From Rhizobium sullae (GTDB lineage Bacteria > Pseudomonadota > Alphaproteobacteria > Rhizobiales > Rhizobiaceae): a stretch of 64,000 nucleotides of DNA. The notes beneath the pieces were generated by a model. That model searched no databases and was not told where the DNA came from. It saw only the letters and a list, made by a program, of their open reading frames with translations. The stretch spans positions 148,240 through 212,239 of the forward strand of contig NZ_FWER01000012.1 in NCBI RefSeq assembly GCF_900169785.1, given 5' to 3'. Position numbers and translations under genes: made by a program. Shown here piece by piece: positions 28,624-36,574 of the stretch. Every line of letters starts with the position of its first letter. Positions within the stretch are counted from its first letter, which is position 1.

Positions 28624-29781
28624 ATGAACAAACAGTCCCTTGCAGGGCAGGCCGCGTTTGCGCCTGCCAATACGGCGGATGTTGCCGAAGCGATGATCAC
28701 CTCTTCCGGCCTTCGCATCGAGGTCGACCGGCGCCGCGGCCGTGCGGCCGGACTGAACCCCAGTGGGCGCTTCGAGCCGACGCGCCGCGAGACTTTCGAC
28801 GACGGCTGGCAAACGCTGGAAGAACTGCCGCCGTTCAAGACCGAAGTGCAGATCGAAAAGCCGCGCACGGCAATTACTCGCAATGAGTCGCCGGACATTC
28901 CCTTCGACCGTTCGATCAATCCCTATCGCGGCTGCGAGCATGGCTGCATTTACTGCTTCGCCCGGCCGACGCACGCCTATATGGGCCTTTCGGCGGGCCT
29001 TGATTTCGAAGCCAGGCTGTTCGCCAAGCCGGATGCGCCCAAGCTTCTGGAGCGGGAGCTTGCGAAGCCTGGCTACAAGCCGCGGGTGATCGCGATCGGC
29101 ACCAATACCGATCCATATCAGCCGATCGAGAAGGAATGGCGCATCATGCGGCAGATCCTCGAGGTGCTGAACAAGGCGAATCATCCAGTCTCGATCGTCA
29201 CAAAGTCGGCGCTGATCCTGCGAGACATCGATATTCTCAAGGAGATGGCTGCCAAAGGCCTTGTGCGCGCATCACTTTCACTGACCACGCTCGACCGCAA
29301 GCTCGCGCGCACGATGGAACCGCGCGCAGCAACGCCGCCGCGGCGCCTGGAGGCAATCCAGGCCCTGAGCGAAGCGGGCATCCCGACCTCGGTGATGGCC
29401 GCCCCCATGATCCCCGCGCTCAACGATCACGAGCTGGAACGCATTCTCGACGCGGCGAAAGCTGCCGGTGCGCTGGAGGCGGGCTACGTCATCCTGCGTC
29501 TGCCGCTGGAAGTCGCTCCGCTCTTCCGTGATTGGCTGCTACAGAACTATCCGGACCGCTACCGGCACGTCATGTCGCTGGTGCGCTCAATGCGCGGCGG
29601 CAAGGACTATGACGCGGACTTCGGCAAGCGCATGAAAGGCGTCGGCCCCTATGCCTGGCAGATCGCCCGGCGCTTCGAGATGGCGACGAAAAGGCTCGGC
29701 ATGACGAGGCGCAGCATGCCGCTTCGCGACGATCTCTTCGTACCACCGGACGGCAGCGGCGTGCAGCTTTCGCTGCTTTAG
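28624..29781 (+). CDS. PA0069 family radical SAM protein (spore photolyase-like)
   Basis: A 385-residue radical SAM enzyme. The cluster motif is NPYRGCEHGCIYCFARPTH near residue 100 (CxxxCxxC), followed by VIAIGTNTDPYQPIEKEW. VMAAPMIPALNDHELERIL and PLFRDWLLQNYPDRY are typical of the PA0069 group. These proteins resemble spore photoproduct lyase but occur in non-sporulating bacteria; the substrate is not established. The N-terminal 60 residues precede the barrel and include GRAAGLNPSGRFEP, a group signature. rnhB follows on the same strand. Confidence 0.9.
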   Translation: MNKQSLAGQAAFAPANTADVAEAMITSSGLRIEVDRRRGRAAGLNPSGRFEPTRRETFDDGWQTLEELPPFKTEVQIEKPRTAITRNESPDIPFDRSINPYRGCEHGCIYCFARPTHAYMGLSAGLDFEARLFAKPDAPKLLERELAKPGYKPRVIAIGTNTDPYQPIEKEWRIMRQILEVLNKANHPVSIVTKSALILRDIDILKEMAAKGLVRASLSLTTLDRKLARTMEPRAATPPRRLEAIQALSEAGIPTSVMAAPMIPALNDHELERILDAAKAAGALEAGYVILRLPLEVAPLFRDWLLQNYPDRYRHVMSLVRSMRGGKDYDADFGKRMKGVGPYAWQIARRFEMATKRLGMTRRSMPLRDDLFVPPDGSGVQLSLL

Positions 29782-29950
29782 CCGCCCGTCCGAGCGCCGG
29801 CGTTCCCTCAGATCGCCCAGCATAACGAGTTACCCCCCGCAGGAGGCCGCCGCCCTGGCCTCTTGCAGCCGCGAACGGCTCCCCTGCCCGTTTGCGGTCT
29901 AAGCCCCCGGTACGCCGCCCTGATCCGGGGGCTTGCAGGAAATCGGGTTG

Positions 29951-29985
29951 GTGTGCGAGGTTCAGCCGCATGAAACCTCGCACGC
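29951..29985 (+). promoter_or_regulatory. Hairpin burying the rnhB ribosome binding site
   Basis: GTGCGAGGTT (29953-29962) pairs perfectly with AACCTCGCAC (29974-29983). The GAGG ribosome binding site is in the left arm and the rnhB ATG (29970) lies in the 11-base loop. Two more pairs (one G-T) extend the base. If it forms, this stem would hide the binding site from ribosomes. Confidence 0.55.
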
Positions 29986-30662
29986 CACCCGATTCTCCTC
30001 TGCTTTTCGAAGAGGTGCCGCTCGTTCCGGACTTCAAGCTGGAATTGAAGGCGCGAAAGGCCGGCCACTGGCCGGTCGCAGGCGCCGATGAAGCAGGGCG
30101 CGGCCCTCTGGCCGGGCCTGTCGTCGCCGCCGCCGTCATCCTCGATCCCAGGCGTATCCCGGACGGGCTGAACGATTCCAAGCAGCTTTCGGCGCAGCGG
30201 CGTGAAGAGCTCTTCGTCCAGATCCTCGCAACCGCGACGGTTTCCATCGCGTCGTCCAGCTCCACCCGCATCGACCTCACGGATATCCGCAAGGCGAGCC
30301 TAGACGCCATGCGCCGGGCGATCTGCGGCCTTGCTATCCCCGCAAGCTATGTGCTGACCGACGGCCTCGACGTGCCGCCGGGCCTCGAGTGCCCAGGGCA
30401 GGCCGTCGTCAAGGGCGACGCGCGCTCGGTCTCGATCGCCGCGGCCTCGATCGTTGCCAAGGTGACGCGTGACCGGATGATGGCGCGCGTACATCTCGTC
30501 TTTCCCGACTACGGCTTTGCCGCGCATGTAGGCTATGGCACGGCGCAGCACCGCGCCGGGATCGAGCAGCATGGCCCCTGCTCGCTGCACCGCATGAGCT
30601 TCCGGCCGTTGAAGAAGAACGGCACCGAAGGCGCCATGATGGACGAAATGTTGGAGGAGTAA
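29970..30662 (+). CDS. rnhB: Ribonuclease HII
   Basis: Cuts the RNA strand of RNA-DNA hybrids and removes single ribonucleotides from DNA. The 230-residue protein has the metal-binding [20 protein letters not shown] near residue 40, [20 protein letters not shown] and [20 protein letters not shown], covering the active-site acids and lysine of type 2 RNase H. ATG at 29970 is preferred over an upstream frame start because the family sequence begins soon after it; its GAGG site sits in an inverted repeat. Confidence 0.95.
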   Translation: MKPRTPPDSPLLFEEVPLVPDFKLELKARKAGHWPVAGADEAGRGPLAGPVVAAAVILDPRRIPDGLNDSKQLSAQRREELFVQILATATVSIASSSSTRIDLTDIRKASLDAMRRAICGLAIPASYVLTDGLDVPPGLECPGQAVVKGDARSVSIAAASIVAKVTRDRMMARVHLVFPDYGFAAHVGYGTAQHRAGIEQHGPCSLHRMSFRPLKKNGTEGAMMDEMLEE

Positions 30663-30743
30663 CTGCTGCCAGTGCGGAACTGGCTTGCGACAGAAACCTG
30701 CGTCCGGCTTCAAAGAAGCGGCATCTTCCGCTCACACATGATG

Positions 30744-30772
30744 ATTGAAGCGGCCATTCAGGCCGCTTCAAT
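30744..30772. terminator. Strong hairpin between convergent rnhB and DUF4168 genes
   Basis: ATTGAAGCGGCC pairs with GGCCGCTTCAAT, 12 perfect base pairs and a five-base loop. No T run follows on either strand, so termination would be weak or factor-assisted; it may act on both converging transcripts. Confidence 0.55.
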
Positions 30773-30816
30773 GGAACCAGTAACCGCACGACTCAGGTGC
30801 AGTCCCGGCGCACAGC

Positions 30817-31254
30817 TTACTGCTGCGTCGCGGGCGGCTGCTGTGCGGGCGCGGATTCCTGAAGCTTATCCTGAACTCTCTTCACGAGCGCCGGATCCTT
30901 CTGCGCGGCGGTTAGAATTGAGTTATATTCATCCAGTGATATCGGGGAGGCTTCCACGGCCTGAACCATTTGCTTGCTGGCCTCGGTCTGCAGCTGTTGC
31001 TTCGCTGCCGTGTCCTGTGTTGCTCCGATCTTGGCCGAGTATTCCTGCCGAACCTTGTCGACCTGGAGATAGGCGACCGCAAAGGCCTCGATCTTCTGAT
31101 CGCTGACGGCCGCGGGTGCACCTTGGCTTCCTGTTTGTCCTTGTTGGGCCGGCTGCTCCGGAGCAGCCTGCTGTGCGGAGGCAGGGTTGCTGAGAAACAT
31201 CAAGCTGAGAGCTGCAGCGGTCAACGATGCAACAGGGGTATATCGAGTGATCAT
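30817..31254 (-). CDS. DUF4168 domain exported protein
   Basis: A 145-residue protein with a signal peptide (ITRYTPVASLTAAALSLMFL, cleavage after ASA). A Gln/Pro/Ala-rich linker precedes a helical DUF4168 domain: VSDQKIEAFAVAYLQVDKVR, then ISLDEYNSILTAAQKDPALV. The C terminus is again Gln/Pro-rich. ATG at 31254 is better placed relative to AGAGGA than the ATG two codons upstream. Such proteins are periplasmic or outer-membrane-linked; function unknown. Confidence 0.85.
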   Translation of the reverse strand: MITRYTPVASLTAAALSLMFLSNPASAQQAAPEQPAQQGQTGSQGAPAAVSDQKIEAFAVAYLQVDKVRQEYSAKIGATQDTAAKQQLQTEASKQMVQAVEASPISLDEYNSILTAAQKDPALVKRVQDKLQESAPAQQPPATQQ

Positions 31255-31438
31255 ATTCATTCCTCTGTGATGGCGTGGACGACGGCATACTGCCTTGGCC
31301 GCCGGTTAGGGTTGAGGAACGATCCGGCGACAGTGTGACTCTCAGACGTTTTCGGTGTGGCAATAGCAAGGCGATCTGCCGACCATCGAGCGGCAGCTTT
31401 ATGGCAGGCTTTGCCGATTCGGCTTGCTGCCCGCCCAA

Positions 31439-32206
31439 TCAAGTGGCCATGAGTCCGGCCGCGATTTGATCCCGATGCACGCGGATGTAGCCGACATCAT
31501 CGCGATAAAGCCGATGATGGCCCTGCTCGATATCCCTACGGTATTTTTCCGATCCCTGCGCTGCCTCCGCTTCCATGAAAGCGACGAGCCCCTTCAAACG
31601 CGCAATGACAAGATCGGGCAAAGCGGCGCGCTGATCGGCTGGTAGGCCGTAAGTGTCGAGGAAGTCCCGCGCCCGGCTGATCTGCTCTTCTATCGTGACG
31701 ATGCGCTCTGCCGCGATATGTCTCGACAGAGGCGCCCACCGATAGACGGCATAAGCGATATCCCAGGTTCTTGGGCCGGGATGTGCAGCCTCGAAATCGA
31801 TGATGCCTATCGCTTTGCCAGCATGTATGACAACGTTGTACGGTGCAAAATCGCCGTGACAGATGACTTCAAACGGCGGCTGCGGCTTCAGCTGCCAGAT
31901 GCCTTCGGCGAGCGGCTGAAAGGACGCCGAGCAATCGTGGTAGATGCGCAGCAATCGCGCCGCAGAAGTCAGTACCGTGACCGAACGCATTTGGAGATTA
32001 TCGAGGTCGCCGCTCTCACCCTCGATAAAAGTCACGCGCTCGAAATTCTCGTCATAGCCCGCCGATCGGGGCGCAGCATCGAAGCCGCCCTGCTTCACGT
32101 GCTCAAGCAAAGCGTGCACATTCGTAGTCCATGGACGCGTGGCACGCCATACAAGCCCGTCACGCAAGATCGGTCCGGGACCCGTCTCATCCGTCGGCAT
32201 CGGCAA
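31439..32206 (-). CDS. Aminoglycoside phosphotransferase (APH) family kinase-like protein
   Basis: A 255-residue protein of the APH/choline kinase fold. The catalytic loop is EVICHGDFAPYNVVIHAGK near residue 113 (HGDxxxxN) and the metal-binding motif IGIIDFEAAHPGPRTWDIAYA follows. The N-terminal lobe is short and its nucleotide loop is poorly conserved. Members phosphorylate many small molecules; resistance to aminoglycosides is not implied. It lies downstream of the ATP synthase F0 operon and is separated from it by a terminator. Confidence 0.85.
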   Translation of the reverse strand: MPMPTDETGPGPILRDGLVWRATRPWTTNVHALLEHVKQGGFDAAPRSAGYDENFERVTFIEGESGDLDNLQMRSVTVLTSAARLLRIYHDCSASFQPLAEGIWQLKPQPPFEVICHGDFAPYNVVIHAGKAIGIIDFEAAHPGPRTWDIAYAVYRWAPLSRHIAAERIVTIEEQISRARDFLDTYGLPADQRAALPDLVIARLKGLVAFMEAEAAQGSEKYRRDIEQGHHRLYRDDVGYIRVHRDQIAAGLMAT

Positions 32207-32232
32207 CTCCCTGGCAGCTGCACCGCCGCCAA

Positions 32233-32259
32233 TAAAAAAGCCCCGTTGCCGGGGCTTTT
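32233..32259 (-). terminator. Terminator of the F0 ATP synthase operon
   Basis: On the minus strand AAAAGCCCCGG...CGGGGCTTTTTT forms a six-pair GC stem extended by A-T pairs and a T run, 20-odd bases after the atpF stop. A classical rho-independent terminator. Confidence 0.88.
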
Positions 32260-32282
32260 CCAGATCAACATGAAAAGAGTGC

Positions 32283-32774
32283 TTAGTTCAAGCGTGTCTT
32301 CACTTCGCCGACGGCGCCCTTGAAGAGGTCGGCCTGGACCTTGCCGTCGGCCTTCTTCGCGAGGACCGTTTCGGCCGCGGCAATCGCCAGATCGACGGCG
32401 GCCGAACGGACAGCCTTCATCGCATCGACTTCCGCCTGCTTGATCTTCTGTTCCGAAAGGGCCGTGCGGTTGACGACGAACTCCTCCGTCTTCTTCTTCG
32501 CTTCGGCGGTCAGCATCTCGGCTTCGCGCTCGGCGGCGGCGACGATATGCGCAGCCTCCGCTTCGGCTTCCTTGCGCTTGCGCTGGTATTCGGCCAGCAG
32601 ATGCTGGGCCTCCTCGCGCAGACGCTTGGCTTCGGCCAACTCGTTACGGATCTGATCGGCGCGGTCGTCGAGCGACTTTGCCATCATGCCCGGAACCTTC
32701 AGGTAGACGACGAGGGCCAGGAACAGGACGAGGCCGACAAAGGCGAAGAAAGTTGCATCAAAAGCAAATTCCAT
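32283..32774 (-). CDS. atpF: ATP synthase F0 subunit b
   Basis: Peripheral stalk subunit of the F-type ATP synthase, 163 residues. One N-terminal helix (ATFFAFVGLVLFLALVVYL) is followed by a long charged coiled coil (AKSLDDRADQIRNELAEAKR and onwards) that would pair with b'. Last gene of the F0 operon, four bases after atpF'. As in other alphaproteobacteria, the F1 genes are not linked. Confidence 0.95.
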   Translation of the reverse strand: MEFAFDATFFAFVGLVLFLALVVYLKVPGMMAKSLDDRADQIRNELAEAKRLREEAQHLLAEYQRKRKEAEAEAAHIVAAAEREAEMLTAEAKKKTEEFVVNRTALSEQKIKQAEVDAMKAVRSAAVDLAIAAAETVLAKKADGKVQADLFKGAVGEVKTRLN

Positions 32775-32777
32775 CGA

Positions 32778-33422
32778 TCAAGCCTCCTTCTTGGCGGCTG
32801 CGACAGCAGCAGCAACATCGGTCTTGGCGGTTGTGCCGCCGATCAGCTGTTCGATAACGGCAGCGGCCGTATCCTCGGCAATTGCGCCGACGTCTGCAAA
32901 GGCCTTGGCCTTGATCTCGCCGATGCGGCCTTCGGCAGCCTTCAGCTTCTCGGAGAGGCTGGCTTCGACGGCGCGGCGATCGTCTTCGGCCTTAGCCTTG
33001 GCGGCGTCGCGAGCGGCCGAGCCGATCGAGTTCGCCTTGGCCCGGGCCGCAGCGAGTTCAGCTTCATAGGCTGCAACATCCGCATCGGCTTCCGCCTTCA
33101 GGCGGCTTGCCTCGTCGAGATCCTGCGAGATGCGCTTGTGGCGCTGCTCCAGGATACCGCCGATGCGCGGCGTGATGACCTTTTGCATGAGCAAGAAGAA
33201 AATGGCGAAGGTGATCGCCAACCAGAGAAGCTGGGACGCGTAAGTCGACGAATCGAAAGGCGGGAAAACGCCGCCGCCGCCATGCTCGCCACTGGGAACG
33301 CCGGTCTCGGTATGGACCGAGCCGGGCGCCGGAGCGGCATGCGGGTCCGTCGCGGGCGCTGCACCCGGTTCTGCCGTTCCCGCCGGAGCTTCTTGAGCAT
33401 AGGCCGGGGTCACAAAAAACAT
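32778..33422 (-). CDS. atpF': ATP synthase F0 subunit b'
   Basis: Second, diverged b-type stalk subunit (214 residues) found in photosynthetic bacteria and alphaproteobacteria. A proline/alanine-rich N terminus with a signal-like [10 protein letters not shown] precedes the helix [20 protein letters not shown] and a long Ala/Lys/Glu coiled coil. ATG at 33422 sits five bases after GGAGG; an alternative GTG two codons upstream overlaps that site. A 10-pair hairpin separates it from atpE. Confidence 0.94.
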   Translation of the reverse strand: MFFVTPAYAQEAPAGTAEPGAAPATDPHAAPAPGSVHTETGVPSGEHGGGGVFPPFDSSTYASQLLWLAITFAIFFLLMQKVITPRIGGILEQRHKRISQDLDEASRLKAEADADVAAYEAELAAARAKANSIGSAARDAAKAKAEDDRRAVEASLSEKLKAAEGRIGEIKAKAFADVGAIAEDTAAAVIEQLIGGTTAKTDVAAAVAAAKKEA

Positions 33423-33452
33423 GCTCACCTCCAGGTGTACTGCAAATACAAA

Positions 33453-33485
33453 GGATCACGGCTTGCTGGTCGCAGGCCGTGATCC
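33453..33485 (-). promoter_or_regulatory. Intercistronic hairpin between atpE and atpF'
   Basis: GGATCACGGC pairs with GCCGTGATCC over a 13-base loop, lying between the atpE stop and the atpF' ribosome binding site. On the transcript it is followed by TTTG only. It could partly end transcription or protect the 3' end of an atpE message, which would fit the need for many c subunits per complex. Confidence 0.55.
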
Positions 33486-33501
33486 CTCAATCCCGCCAAT
33501 A

Positions 33502-33729
33502 TTAGACGGCGAAGAGCAGAAGGAGAGCGACGAGCAGCGAGAAGATGCCCAGAGCTTCCGTAACGGCGAAGCCGAAAACCAGACGGCCGAACTGGCTGTC
33601 AGCAGCAGACGGGTTGCGCAGAGCGCCGGCGAGGTAGTTGCCGAAGATGTTGCCAAGGCCGAGAGCCGTACCGGCCATACCAAAGCAAGCCAGACCTGCA
33701 CCGATGAACTTTGCTGCTTCCGCTTCCAT
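33502..33729 (-). CDS. atpE: ATP synthase F0 subunit c
   Basis: Proteolipid that forms the rotating c ring; 75 residues with two helices. [25 protein letters not shown] is the glycine-rich first helix, RNPSA the polar loop, and [22 protein letters not shown] the second helix with the proton-binding Glu (TEA). ATG at 33729 has AAGGAG eight bases upstream, a strong site. Confidence 0.97.
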   Translation of the reverse strand: MEAEAAKFIGAGLACFGMAGTALGLGNIFGNYLAGALRNPSAADSQFGRLVFGFAVTEALGIFSLLVALLLLFAV

Positions 33730-33797
33730 GTTGAACTCCTTTGAAATGGTTGTTGCGGCGAATTGACTGACGCCCTTTGACGTCAATGTCGGTATCC

Positions 33798-34550
33798 TTA
33801 GTGGCCACCCGGGTGAATTGCGTCGTTGAGGTACATACAAGTCAACACCGCAAAAACGTAAGCCTGGAGGAAGGCGACGAGGAACTCGAGACCGGTCAGG
33901 GCGACCGTCATGATGAGGGGAAGGATGGCGCCGCCAACACCGAGTGCACCGAAGGCTCCAAGCGAGGCGACGAAGCCTGCGAACACTTTCAGCGTGATGT
34001 GACCGGCGAGCATGTTGGCGAAAAGACGAACAGAGAGTGAAATGGGGCGGGACAAGAAGGAGATGATTTCGATCGTCACCACCAACGGCAGAAGAATGCC
34101 CGGAACGCCCGAGGGCACGAAGACATTCAGGAAATGGAAGCCGTGCTTGTAGAAGCCGTAGACGAGAACCGTGCCGATGACGAGCAGCGCCAAGGCGAAG
34201 GTGACGATGATCTGGCTCGTCACCGTGAAGAAATACGGGAACATGCCAAGCAGGTTCGCCGTCAGCACGAACATGAAGAGCGAGAAGACCAGCGGGAAGA
34301 ACTGCATCCCCTTGGTTCCTGCACCTTCCTTCAGCATTCCGGCGATGAACTCGTAGGACATTTCCGCGACCGACTGTGAGCGGCCGGGAACGATCGCACG
34401 GTTAGACGTCGAGAAATAAAGGAAGCCTGCGGCAACGGCAGCGGATGCCGCCATGAAGAGAGAAGCGTTGGTGAACGAGAAATCAATTCCGCCGATTTCG
34501 ATCGGCACAATCTTCTGGATCAGGAACTGATGGGTCGGATCGTTAGCCAC
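33798..34550 (-). CDS. atpB: ATP synthase F0 subunit a
   Basis: Membrane stator subunit that forms the proton half-channels, 250 residues. [20 protein letters not shown] contains the essential arginine and the conserved Asn, and [19 protein letters not shown] is the conserved final helix. [16 protein letters not shown] is typical of the family. It lies between atpI and atpE in the usual order. Confidence 0.96.
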   Translation of the reverse strand: MANDPTHQFLIQKIVPIEIGGIDFSFTNASLFMAASAAVAAGFLYFSTSNRAIVPGRSQSVAEMSYEFIAGMLKEGAGTKGMQFFPLVFSLFMFVLTANLLGMFPYFFTVTSQIIVTFALALLVIGTVLVYGFYKHGFHFLNVFVPSGVPGILLPLVVTIEIISFLSRPISLSVRLFANMLAGHITLKVFAGFVASLGAFGALGVGGAILPLIMTVALTGLEFLVAFLQAYVFAVLTCMYLNDAIHPGGH

Positions 34551-34620
34551 CGCTTGTTCTCTCTTCTTTGGCCCGCGATTGCGGGATCATCACACTGGGC
34601 AAGGCGCCTGCCGCCCTGCC

Positions 34621-34965
34621 CTATTTCTTGCCGTTTTCGGCCTCTCCAGGCCCCGGTTTCGCAACCTTGCCTGCAGAACGAAGAACGTTCAAAACACCGG
34701 CACAGAATCCGAGAAGCAGAAGAACAATCATTCCCCAAGGCGCCGTGCCGACAAAACGGTCCAAAAGATAGCCAAGAAGGGCACCGACGACGATCGCGGA
34801 AATGAACTCGCTCGAAAGCTTCATCGCCTCAGCATAGCCTTTGCGGCTTACCTCGGCGCGGGCTTCGTTCGCCTCGTCCTCTCCCGCATCTATGCGCTTG
34901 GCTTTGAGCTTCGCTCCCAGCTGCGCACGGCGCTTTTCAAGACTTTCCTCGCGGTCATCCGTCAT
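34621..34965 (-). CDS. atpI: ATP synthase accessory protein AtpI
   Basis: Small membrane protein (114 residues) at the head of the F0 operon. A charged N terminus with EKRRAQLGAKLKAKR precedes two helices, LSSEFISAIVVGALLGYLLD and PWGMIVLLLLGFCAGVLNVL, the AtpI/Atp synthase I pattern. It is thought to help c-ring assembly. The operon promoter should be in the roughly 280 bases upstream. Confidence 0.9.
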   Translation of the reverse strand: MTDDREESLEKRRAQLGAKLKAKRIDAGEDEANEARAEVSRKGYAEAMKLSSEFISAIVVGALLGYLLDRFVGTAPWGMIVLLLLGFCAGVLNVLRSAGKVAKPGPGEAENGKK

Positions 34966-35247
34966 GGCTTCCTCCTCGTCTTCCGCTGTCCGCGATCCCC
35001 GCTACCCCGGTTTTCAGGACAACGGACACAAGGTGTGAAAACCTTTCGGCCCGTTCTGAAGTCGCGCGCAACATAGTTTTAGGGGAAACCATAGTCAAGG
35101 CGTAGGAAGCTTATGTCCAGCCATAAAATTATCGTTCGGAATCAATGATTTGATCCGAACTTTTGGCCACCTTGAAAATTCGAGCGAAAGAATCCGCTTT
35201 CGAAGCCGATGATCGGCGGTGAAATCCGCTGCCGGACCGACTTTTCG

Positions 35248-36477
35248 TCAGCTCCACCCGCCGCCGTAGGTGCGATAGAAGACGTGCAGGCCGATGCGGC
35301 CGACCTTTTCCATGGTCCTTGCCCATTTCGGCCGGACATAAACGGCATGGTAATGGGTGGCGGACCCGACCTGCGGAAGCCAGATCTTGCCGGCCGTGAC
35401 TGCCATGGCGACGTCGCGGGCAACGCGCCAGTGATTTTCGGAGTTCACGCGGTCGCGGATATTGTCGCAGGCAAAGGAAAACTGGCAGCGGTTCCGCCAG
35501 TCTTCGTTCTGGTAGACCACGCCGCAGATGGTTTTCGGATAGGCCGGGTTCCTGACGCGGTTGAGGATGACCTGCGCAACCGCCGCCTGCCCCTTTACCG
35601 GTTCGCCGCGAGCTTCGAAATAGATGCCGGACGCAAGGCACTGCTGCTCGCGCGCCGAAAACACGCTGGCGGGCAGGATGCTCGCCGCCCAGGCATGATC
35701 GCCGGCGCGTATCTGGGGAACGAAACGGCCGTCATTTGCCTGATCGGCAAGGATCGAATCGAAGGGCGATTGACGGGCGTAGTCCGGGGCTGCCGGCGCA
35801 TAGGCGGTCGCCAACACGTCCGCCTTGTCGTTTGTAACAAGGCTTGCAAGCATCGCCGAAACACCAGGCGCCGGCATGACCGGCTGCTTCCTGTAGAAAT
35901 TGGTGGCGATTTCGATTTCCTTGCCCACGATCTTCGGCTTCACGAAGGCGGACTTGTCCTTGAGATCGAAGCTCGGCTGGAACAGGAGCTGCGTGCGCTG
36001 GAGAATGGAGCCTGCGGAGAAATCCTTCGGCGGCTGCATCTTCTCGACGGCCACGATGCGGCCCTTCTTGGTCCCGCGGTTGACGCGCTCCTCATCGGGC
36101 GTCGCCTCGTGGCCCTTGCCCTTCGCGACGAAGGCGACCTTGCGGCCATCCGGAAGAACCATGCCCGCGCCGGCCGCTATCGTTCCCGTCACGATCGGAT
36201 CTGCGAAAGCGAGTTCGGCCTGATGAATGGAGCCGGCGGGCGAATTGGTCATCACCATGCGCCAGTTGTCACGGCTTTGATCAAGCCCCGCGAGCATGGC
36301 GGCGAGATCGGCATGCGATGCGACGGTGGGGAATGCGAGCCACCCGCAAATGCCGAAGATGGCGGGTGAAATCCAGCTCTGAGGGAGGGAACGCAGCTTG
36401 CTGCGAACAACGCGATTTCGACGCAACGCCAGACTCCGGACACGGGACGCTTCAACAGTCAGACGAAAATCACCCAT
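35248..36477 (-). CDS. SleB-type cell wall hydrolase
   Basis: A 409-residue exported peptidoglycan hydrolase. A basic N terminus precedes a membrane anchor or signal (WISPAIFGICGWLAFPTVAS). The middle 200 residues are of unknown fold. The C-terminal Hydrolase_2 domain starts with EQQCLASGIYFEARGEPVKG, where the Glu of YFEARGE is the catalytic residue, and continues VILNRVRNPAYPKTICGVVY, CQFSFACD and HYHAVYVRPKWA. Close relatives act in cell-wall remodelling in alphaproteobacteria. It is monocistronic, downstream of a kup terminator. Confidence 0.9.
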   Translation of the reverse strand: MGDFRLTVEASRVRSLALRRNRVVRSKLRSLPQSWISPAIFGICGWLAFPTVASHADLAAMLAGLDQSRDNWRMVMTNSPAGSIHQAELAFADPIVTGTIAAGAGMVLPDGRKVAFVAKGKGHEATPDEERVNRGTKKGRIVAVEKMQPPKDFSAGSILQRTQLLFQPSFDLKDKSAFVKPKIVGKEIEIATNFYRKQPVMPAPGVSAMLASLVTNDKADVLATAYAPAAPDYARQSPFDSILADQANDGRFVPQIRAGDHAWAASILPASVFSAREQQCLASGIYFEARGEPVKGQAAVAQVILNRVRNPAYPKTICGVVYQNEDWRNRCQFSFACDNIRDRVNSENHWRVARDVAMAVTAGKIWLPQVGSATHYHAVYVRPKWARTMEKVGRIGLHVFYRTYGGGWS

Positions 36478-36535
36478 TAACCTTGATGCTTGGTTAATGC
36501 GGTGTCCCAGAATTCATCCGTGAGCGGTTTTTCGG

Positions 36536-36557
36536 CTTCTCCCCTGGCGGGGAGAAG
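36536..36557 (-). terminator. Probable kup terminator
   Basis: CTTCTCCCC pairs with GGGGAGAAG over a four-base loop, 18 bases past the kup stop. On the minus strand CCGAAAAACC follows, so there is no T run. The stem sequence matches the core of the repeat at 13945-14016, so it may be a short member of that repeat family used as a transcript end. Confidence 0.55.
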
Positions 36558-36574
36558 AATGTTTGGAAGGAATG

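Noticed and set aside
28486..29184. N-terminal extension of the glycosyltransferase-like protein on the minus strand
   Set aside because: The extension is antisense to the radical SAM gene and lacks glycosyltransferase sequence; the real start is at 28485.
31439..32206. Antibiotic resistance gene, because of the APH family fold
   Set aside because: The catalytic loop only shows a small-molecule kinase; such genes are common core genes, and there is no mobile context.
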